A DNA stretch of 32,259 bases from Paracoccaceae bacterium (GTDB lineage: Bacteria > Pseudomonadota > Alphaproteobacteria > Rhodobacterales > Rhodobacteraceae): NCBI GenBank assembly GCA_003551925.1, contig PUOA01000025.1, positions 1 to 32,259 of the forward strand, read 5' to 3'. The notes below the pieces were generated by a model. It saw only the letters and a list, made by a program, of their open reading frames with translations, was not told the DNA's origin and made no database searches. Each line of letters opens with the position of its first letter. The first letter of the stretch is position 1. Made by a program: the position numbers and the translations under genes. Below, one piece after another: positions 26,112 to 32,259 of this stretch.

Positions 26112-29100
26112 TCAGCCGCCCCGCGCGGCGCGACGGCGGCGCAGCATGGCCACCGCGCCAACCATCCAGCCCAGTGCCACCAGCACCCCCAGCCCCCCCG
26201 CAAACAGCCCCAGCGCCGCGCGGGTGTCGGCGCCGTCCATCTCCAGCGCAGCCACCAGCGGCCCCCACGGCGCGCCTGCGACCATCGCATGGCCCAGCGT
26301 TGCGGCGAACCAAAGCGCCGCACCCGCTCCCACCGCCAGCGGCACGGCGCGCGACACCCCGCGCGCATGCACGCTGGAGCGCAGCGCACGGCGCAGCGAG
26401 CCGCCCTGTCGGCTCAGATCATGCCCCACCGCCAGCAGCGACGGGACCACCAGCAGCACCAGCACCATCCCGAAGCCCAGCCCGTAGACCAGCGTGATCA
26501 CCGTCGGTCGCAGGAACTCGGCCTGGGTCGAGGTCTCGAACAGCAGCGGCGCCAGCCCCAGCACCGTGGTCAACGTGGTCAGCAGCACCGGGCGCAGCCG
26601 GTCGCAGGCCGCGTCGATGATCGACGGGATCAGCCCGCGGTCGCGCGCATACTGGTCCACGGTCGTCACCAGCACGATGGAGTCGTTGATGATGATCCCG
26701 ATCATCCCGATCAGCCCGACGATCGAGAAGATCGTCAGCGCGATCTCCCATTGCAGATGCCCCCAGACCGCGCCGATCAGCCCGAACGGGATCACCGCCA
26801 TCACCACCAGCGGCCGCGCCCAGCTGGAAAACACCCATGCCAGCGTCAGGTAGATCATGAGCAGGCACAGCGTCACGCCGATTGCCGCGTCCGACAGGAA
26901 GGCGGCCTCGTCCTCGGCCTGCCCCGACAAGCGGGTCTCGATCCCGAAGGCGGCCTCCAGATCGGGCAGGATGACGTTGCGCAGCTCCTCGGTGATCTCG
27001 CGCGCGCGGGCGGGGTCGTCCTCGGACAGCGCGCCGCTGACCGTCACCACGCGCACCCCGTTTTCACGCAGGATGGTCGAGAACCCCTGCCGGCGGTCGA
27101 CCCTGACGATATCGCCCAGCGGCACGAACTGCCCCGACGCGGCGCGCACCATCATGCTGTCCAGAAAATCCGCCCTGCGCTCGGCGGCGGGGATTTCCAC
27201 GCGGATGGTTCCGGTGCGCAGCCCGTCGGGGAAGCTCGCGGCCTCGATCCCGCCCAGCCGGTGGCGCAGGGTCTGGGCAAGCGCGTCCTCGGTGAAGCCC
27301 AGCGCCTGGCCCTGCGGCGTCAGGCGCAGCACCAGCTCCTCGCGGTCGAAGGGCAGATTGTCCTCGAGCCCCGTGATCTCGGGGAAGGGCGCAAGCGCGG
27401 TCTGCAACGCCTCGGCGGCCTCCTTCAGCCGCTGGGGCGAGGCTCCGGTCAGGTCCACCGACAGGTTGTCGCCGCCCGGACCGGTGCCGAAGCTGCGAAA
27501 GCTGAACTCTTCCAGCAGCGGGTGGGGGCGGACCTCGTCCTGCAGCGCCGAGGTGAACTCGAACGCCGAGAAGTCGCGCGCATCGGCGTCCACCAGCTCG
27601 ATCGAGATCGCGCCAAGCTGGAAGGGCTCCTTGTTCTCGGCCGCGGCCAGCGCGCGGCCCGAATTGCCGCCGATCTCGGCCAGCACGTGATCGACGGGGT
27701 CGGTGCCCGTCTCCTCGGCGAAGCGGGCGGCGAGCGCATCGGTCGCGCGCTGCAATTCGCGCATCATCTCCATCGTGTCGGCGCGCGTGGCGGTGTCGGC
27801 CATGGCGAAGTTGCCCGTCACCGACCCCGATTCGGGCGCCGCGAAGAACCGGAATGGCACGTCGCCGCGGATCAGGTTCGCGCCCTGCAGCGCCAGCAGC
27901 GCCACCAGCCCCGCCAGCACCGGATAGCGCGCCGCGATCACCCACCCCATGAACGGCCGGAACGCCCGCTCGCGCACCCAGCGAAAGCCGCGGTTCACCT
28001 GGCGCGAGGGCCAGTCATACCAGCGCTCCTTCGCCGCGCCCGCCAGCGCGTGATACATGTGGTTGGGCAGGATCAGGAAGCATTCGATCAACGAGGCGAT
28101 CAGCACCGCGATCACCGTGAACGGTATGTCCGCGATCAGCGTGCCGAACCGCCCTCCGATCACGATCAGCGCGGCAAAGGCGATGATCGTGGTGATCGAG
28201 GCCGCGAACACCGGCTGCGCCATCCGGGTGGCGGCGTTCTCGGCGGCGACGGGTGGCGGTTCGCCCAGTTCGCGCGCGCGCCAGTCGGCGTGTTCGCCCA
28301 CCACGATCGCATCATCGACCACGATCCCCAGCGTGATGATCAGCGCAAACAGCGAGATCATGTTGAAGCTGAGCCCGATGGCATACATCACCGCCACCGC
28401 GGCCAGCATCGCCACCGGGATGCCCACCGACACCCAGAACGCGGTGCGCGCGTTCAGGAACAGAAACAGCAGCACCACCACGAACCCCAGGCCCATGAGC
28501 CCGTTGCGCAGCAGGATCTGCAACCGCCCCGAGATGAACTCGGCGCGCGTGCCCACCAGCTCGATCCGCGTGCCCTGCGGCAGGCCCAGCATCATGTCAT
28601 CGGCCACGCGTTCAACGCGGCGCTGGATGTCGATGGCGTCGCCGCGCTCGGAGCGGTCGACGCGGATCGCGATGGCCGGGTTGTCGCCGACGAAATAGGC
28701 GCGGTCGCGGTCCACGCGCCCTTCGGTCACGCGCGCCACATCACCCACGCGCAGCTGCGTGCCATCGGGGCGCGCGCGCAGGGCGATGGCGGCGATCTGC
28801 TCGGCGCTGCGGCGATCAGTGCCTGCGCGCACGCGCGCGGCACCCGATGCGATCTCGCCCGTGGGATCGGTGCTGACCGACGCGCCGATGGCCTGCGCGA
28901 TCTCGGCCATGGTGATGTCGTGCTCCATCAGCGCGCGCGCGGGCAGCTCGACCATCACCTCGGGCGACGCGATCCCCTGGATCGAGGTCCGCGTGATCCC
29001 TTCGGCAAACAGCCGCGCGGTGAACTCGTCGGCGAAGCGCGCCAGTTGCTCCACGGCCACGGGGCCGGTGATCACCACATTCGTGACCCGGTCCGCCCAG

Positions 29101-29540
29101 CTTGACCGGCGGATCGACGGCTCGTCGGCGTCGTCGGGCAGGTTGGAGACCGAATCGAGCGCGTCCTGCACGTCCGTATTGGCGCGCGCCATGTCCCAGC
29201 CGGTTTCGAACTCGATGGTGAAGCTCGCGCGGCCCTCGCGCGCGCGGGCCTGCACGCCGCTCACCCCGTCTACCGCCTGCAGCGCCGGGCCCGCGATCTG
29301 CACGATGGCGGCGTCCACATCCTCGGCCCCCGCGCCCGACCAGCCGATGGTGACCGAGACGTTGTCCACCACAACGTCGGGGAAGAACTGCGCGCGCATG
29401 TTGGGGATCGCGGCAAGGCCCGCGGCGATCATCAGCACCAGGAGCAGATTCGCCGCCGTGCGGTGCCGGGTGAAGTAGCGAAACAGCCCCAGCGCGGTGA
29501 CCGTCAGCCGCGAGCGGTTGGCCTGCGTCGGGCTGCTCAT
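26112..29540 (-). CDS. RND family efflux transporter permease (AcrB/AcrD/AcrF type) with C-terminal hydrophobic extension
   Basis: MSSPTQANRSRLTVTALGLFRYFTRHRTAANLLLVLMIAAGLAAIPNMRAQFFPDVVVDNVSVTIGWSGAGAEDVDAAIV; LGIVVDDAIVVGEH; GLIGMIGIIINDSIVLV. Confidence 0.95.
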   Translation of the reverse strand: MSSPTQANRSRLTVTALGLFRYFTRHRTAANLLLVLMIAAGLAAIPNMRAQFFPDVVVDNVSVTIGWSGAGAEDVDAAIVQIAGPALQAVDGVSGVQARAREGRASFTIEFETGWDMARANTDVQDALDSVSNLPDDADEPSIRRSSWADRVTNVVITGPVAVEQLARFADEFTARLFAEGITRTSIQGIASPEVMVELPARALMEHDITMAEIAQAIGASVSTDPTGEIASGAARVRAGTDRRSAEQIAAIALRARPDGTQLRVGDVARVTEGRVDRDRAYFVGDNPAIAIRVDRSERGDAIDIQRRVERVADDMMLGLPQGTRIELVGTRAEFISGRLQILLRNGLMGLGFVVVLLFLFLNARTAFWVSVGIPVAMLAAVAVMYAIGLSFNMISLFALIITLGIVVDDAIVVGEHADWRARELGEPPPVAAENAATRMAQPVFAASITTIIAFAALIVIGGRFGTLIADIPFTVIAVLIASLIECFLILPNHMYHALAGAAKERWYDWPSRQVNRGFRWVRERAFRPFMGWVIAARYPVLAGLVALLALQGANLIRGDVPFRFFAAPESGSVTGNFAMADTATRADTMEMMRELQRATDALAARFAEETGTDPVDHVLAEIGGNSGRALAAAENKEPFQLGAISIELVDADARDFSAFEFTSALQDEVRPHPLLEEFSFRSFGTGPGGDNLSVDLTGASPQRLKEAAEALQTALAPFPEITGLEDNLPFDREELVLRLTPQGQALGFTEDALAQTLRHRLGGIEAASFPDGLRTGTIRVEIPAAERRADFLDSMMVRAASGQFVPLGDIVRVDRRQGFSTILRENGVRVVTVSGALSEDDPARAREITEELRNVILPDLEAAFGIETRLSGQAEDEAAFLSDAAIGVTLCLLMIYLTLAWVFSSWARPLVVMAVIPFGLIGAVWGHLQWEIALTIFSIVGLIGMIGIIINDSIVLVTTVDQYARDRGLIPSIIDAACDRLRPVLLTTLTTVLGLAPLLFETSTQAEFLRPTVITLVYGLGFGMVLVLLVVPSLLAVGHDLSRQGGSLRRALRSSVHARGVSRAVPLAVGAGAALWFAATLGHAMVAGAPWGPLVAALEMDGADTRAALGLFAGGLGVLVALGWMVGAVAMLRRRRAARGG

Positions 29541-29544
29541 GCCC

Positions 29545-31008
29545 TCAGCCCCCCTGCGGCCCGGCATCGAGCCGTTCGAGCATCCGCGCCGGCACCTCGT
29601 CCTGCTCGAGCTGCCCGATCAGCCGCGCGCGCACCGGGGCGGGCATCGAATTGTTGCTTTCGACCCGTGCGATCAGCTCGGCGCGGCGCTCGGCGTCCAG
29701 CCGCACCATCGCCGGCGTGTCCTCGGCCTGCGCGGTCTCGGGGCGGGTGGGCTCCACCAGGATGCCTTCGCCCAGCATGGGGCCGACCTCGCGCACCAGT
29801 TCGCGCCCCGCCAGATCGGCCGCGGCGCGCAGGATCACATCGTCGCCCTGCCGGCGCAGCACTTCGACCGCATGCGCCTCCAGCCGGTTGTCGGGACCGA
29901 GCGCCAGCACGGTGTCCTGCGCGGTCACCGCCGTGCCGGGCAGGCGCGCGACCTCCGTGAGCGCGGGCTCCTCCACCCGAACGGTAACGAAATCGCCGGG
30001 ACGAAAGCCGCGCGGGGCCTCGAGGCGCGCGAACAGCACGCGGCCCGACTGGCCCTCGGCCACGGTGGCCGAGGCGCGGGTGAGTTCGGCGGGGCTGGTG
30101 ATCTCGCTCTCGCCCATGTCGAGCGTGACCTCCACCGCTGTGGGGATCAGGGCGCCGTCCTCGTCCAGCAGACGCAGGAATTGCGTGGTCGACACGCGCA
30201 GCGCCACCTCCAGCGCGTCATCGTCGATCACGCGGGCGAGGCGCTCGCCGGCGCTGACCTGCCCGCCCTCGACCACTTCGACATCGGCCAGCACCCCGTC
30301 GAAGCGGGCGTGCAGCTCGGTGTCGGCCAGCAGGCGCTGAGCCTCGACCAACGCGATGCGCTCGCGCTCGAGCGCGGTTTCGGCGGCCTCCAGCCGCGCC
30401 TCGGCCTGCGCCTCGGCCTGCCGGCGCGACACCAGCGCCTGCCGGGCCGAGGACAGCGCAAGCTCGGCGTCTTCAAGCTGCGCGTCGGTGGCAATCCCGC
30501 GCCCGGCGAGGTTCTGCAACCGCTCGAACGCGCGGCGGCGCAGGTCCAGCTGCTCGGTCGCGGCGGCGACATCCTCGGCCGCCAGATCGAGCGCGCGGTC
30601 GGCGTCGCGCAGCTCGGCCTCGGCGCGGCGCATGTCCGAGCGCGCGCGCTCCAGCGCGGTCTGCGCATCCGCCGGGTCCATGCGCAGCAAGAGCTGACCC
30701 GCGCTGACCCGCGCGCCGTCCTCGAACCCCGGCGCAAGCTCCAGCACGCGGCCCGCGATGGGCGCGCGCAGCTCCAGCGCGCGCCGCGTGCGGACCTCGC
30801 CGAACGCGGCAAGCACCGGCGCGACCTCGCCGGGCTCAAAGGGGACCACCTGCACGTTGAAGGCGCGCTCGCGCTGCATGGGGCGGCGGTCCGCCCCCTC
30901 GGCGCGCTCCTGCAGGGCCGAGAAGACAACATGGCCCGCATAGGCCAGCAGCCCCACCGTGAGCGCGGTCAGGAACAGGGCCAACAGGCTGCGGGTCAGA
31001 AAACGCAT
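29545..31008 (-). CDS. RND efflux periplasmic adaptor subunit (HlyD/MFP family)
   Basis: MRFLTRSLLALFLTALTVGLLAYAGHVVFSAL membrane anchor; RRALELRAPIAGRVLELAPGFEDGARVSAGQLLLRMDPADA; long coiled-coil; upstream of the RND gene. Confidence 0.93.
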   Translation of the reverse strand: MRFLTRSLLALFLTALTVGLLAYAGHVVFSALQERAEGADRRPMQRERAFNVQVVPFEPGEVAPVLAAFGEVRTRRALELRAPIAGRVLELAPGFEDGARVSAGQLLLRMDPADAQTALERARSDMRRAEAELRDADRALDLAAEDVAAATEQLDLRRRAFERLQNLAGRGIATDAQLEDAELALSSARQALVSRRQAEAQAEARLEAAETALERERIALVEAQRLLADTELHARFDGVLADVEVVEGGQVSAGERLARVIDDDALEVALRVSTTQFLRLLDEDGALIPTAVEVTLDMGESEITSPAELTRASATVAEGQSGRVLFARLEAPRGFRPGDFVTVRVEEPALTEVARLPGTAVTAQDTVLALGPDNRLEAHAVEVLRRQGDDVILRAAADLAGRELVREVGPMLGEGILVEPTRPETAQAEDTPAMVRLDAERRAELIARVESNNSMPAPVRARLIGQLEQDEVPARMLERLDAGPQGG

Positions 31009-31090
31009 GGGATCACCGGAGTTACACGCCCTTGAGTATATAGGCGCGGGCACGCGCGGCACAGGTCACATCCGCGACAAGCCGACGGCA

Positions 31091-31633
31091 TCACTTGCGC
31101 CGCAGCCCCTCGTCAAGCCGCGGGAAGATCTCGACGAAGTTGCAGGGCCGGTGCCGGTAGTCGAATTGCAGCGCCAGGATCTCGTCCCAGGCATCGCGAC
31201 ACGCGCCGGGGGAACCTGGAAGCGCGAACAGATACGTCCCCTGCGCCACACCCGCGCAGGCCCGCGACTGCACCGCCGAGGTGCCGATCCTGGCCATCGA
31301 GACCATGGTGAACACGGTGCCGAACGCCTCGATCTCCTTTTCGTAGACGTCGCGATGCGCCTCGACCGTGACATCGCGGCCGGTGAGCCCGGTCCCGCCG
31401 GTGCTCAGCACCGCGTCGATGCCGGGGTCGGCGCACCAGCCGCGCAGATGGGCGGCGATGTCGGCGCGGTCGTCGCGGCAGATGGCGCGCGCGGCGAGGG
31501 TGTGCCCGGCCGCGGTGATGCGCGCGGCCAGCGTGTCGCCCGAGCGGTCGTCCGCGGGCGTGCGCGTGTCGGACACGGTCAGAACGGCGAAGCGGACGGG
31601 GACAAGGGCGCGGGTGTCGTCGATGCGGCTCAT
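31091..31633 (-). CDS. moaB: Molybdenum cofactor biosynthesis protein MoaB/MogA family
   Basis: MSRIDDTRALVPVRFAVLTVSDTRTPADDRSGDTLAARI; VLSTGGTGLTGRDVTVEAH; FALPGSPGACRDAWDEILALQFDYRHRPCNFVEI. Confidence 0.95.
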   Translation of the reverse strand: MSRIDDTRALVPVRFAVLTVSDTRTPADDRSGDTLAARITAAGHTLAARAICRDDRADIAAHLRGWCADPGIDAVLSTGGTGLTGRDVTVEAHRDVYEKEIEAFGTVFTMVSMARIGTSAVQSRACAGVAQGTYLFALPGSPGACRDAWDEILALQFDYRHRPCNFVEIFPRLDEGLRRK

Positions 31634-32259
31634 GATTGCTTCCTCAGATGTGCCTGCAGCGCCAGAAGATCGGCCCAGGCGTGGCGCTTGGCAGCCGGGT
31701 TGCGCAGCAGATAGGCCGGGTGCAGCATCGGCAGCGCGGGCAGGCCCACCGCCTCGTGCCAGCGCCCGCGCAGCCGGGTGATCCCCTCGCGCGTTTCCAG
31801 CATCGCGCTGGCCGAGATGCGCCCCATCAGCACCAGCACCTGCGGCGCTGCAAGCGCCACATGGCGTTCCACGAAGGGGCGCAGCATCGCCAGTTCCTGC
31901 GCCGAGGGGTCGCGATTCTGCGGCGGGCGCCACGGCAGCATGTTGGTGATGTAGAGCGCGCGGTCCGGATCGGGAGCGGTGCGCGCCATGCCGATGGCGG
32001 CGAACATCCGGTCCAGAAGCTGCCCTGCCCGGCCCACGAAGGGCAACCCGCGCTGGTCTTCCTCGCGGCCGGGTGCCTCGCCGATGATCATGACCCGCGC
32101 GGCCGGCTCGCCGTCGGCGAACACCAGATTGCGCGCGCCGCGGCGCAGGTCGCAATGCTCATAGGCGGCCAGCGCCGCGCGCAGCGCCTCCAGATCGCCC
32201 GCGGCGTCGGCCGCGGCGCGGGCCGCCGCGACCGGATCCTCAGCGGCTGGATCCTCAGC
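31630..32259 (-). CDS. Uracil-DNA glycosylase family 4 (partial; start beyond the right edge)
   Basis: Reverse frame open to 32259: ...LEALRAALAAYEHCDLRRGARNLVFADGEPAARVMIIGEAPGREEDQRGLPFVGRAGQLLDRMFAAIGM...ITNMLPWRPPQNRDPS...LPMLHPAYLLRNPAAKRHAWADLLAL. ATGA overlap with moaB. Confidence 0.93.
   Translation of the reverse strand, partial: AEDPAAEDPVAAARAAADAAGDLEALRAALAAYEHCDLRRGARNLVFADGEPAARVMIIGEAPGREEDQRGLPFVGRAGQLLDRMFAAIGMARTAPDPDRALYITNMLPWRPPQNRDPSAQELAMLRPFVERHVALAAPQVLVLMGRISASAMLETREGITRLRGRWHEAVGLPALPMLHPAYLLRNPAAKRHAWADLLALQAHLRKQS

Noticed and set aside
31035-31040. TATACT -10 hexamer (minus strand) for the RND adaptor gene
   Set aside because: Plausible -10, but no recognisable -35 at the right spacing; insufficient to annotate a promoter.
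32234-32259. Direct repeat GGATCCTCAGC x2 at the right edge
   Set aside because: Period 15 bp in frame encodes a small AEDPA duplication in the variable N-terminal part of the uracil-DNA glycosylase; too short and truncated by the window edge to interpret.

Overview
The window is GC-rich chromosomal DNA, probably from an alphaproteobacterium of Rhodobacterales type (inferred from gene content and style, not searched). It is densely packed with genes on both strands. From left to right it contains: (i) a minus-strand tripartite tricarboxylate transporter (TTT) locus (deacetylase, tctC, tctB, tctA, MmgE/PrpD) with a divergent LysR regulator, whose leader is made of a 14/15-bp tandem repeat; (ii) an NADP-type glutamate dehydrogenase; (iii) a divergent late cobalamin cluster (cobD, PduX-like kinase, cobC-like phosphatase | cobU, cobT, cobS); (iv) a TRAP transporter with an unusually long DctM, carrying a C-terminal coiled-coil region of about 330 aa, and an enlarged DctQ; (v) an EamA transporter; (vi) fhs, a chorismate-mutase-like gene, folD and DUF2905; (vii) a P-type cation ATPase; (viii) an SDR; (ix) an RND pump and its adaptor; (x) moaB and a partial family-4 uracil-DNA glycosylase. 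I saw no mobile elements, CRISPR arrays, tRNAs or rRNAs. The most unusual signals are a ~30-bp hairpin after the RND gene whose loop is a G-quadruplex motif, the tandem-repeat leader of the LysR gene, the DctM-coiled-coil fusion, matching hairpins after both solute-binding-protein genes, and the TTT/PrpD/deacetylase gene combination. Most very long ORFs in the track are antisense artefacts of high GC.
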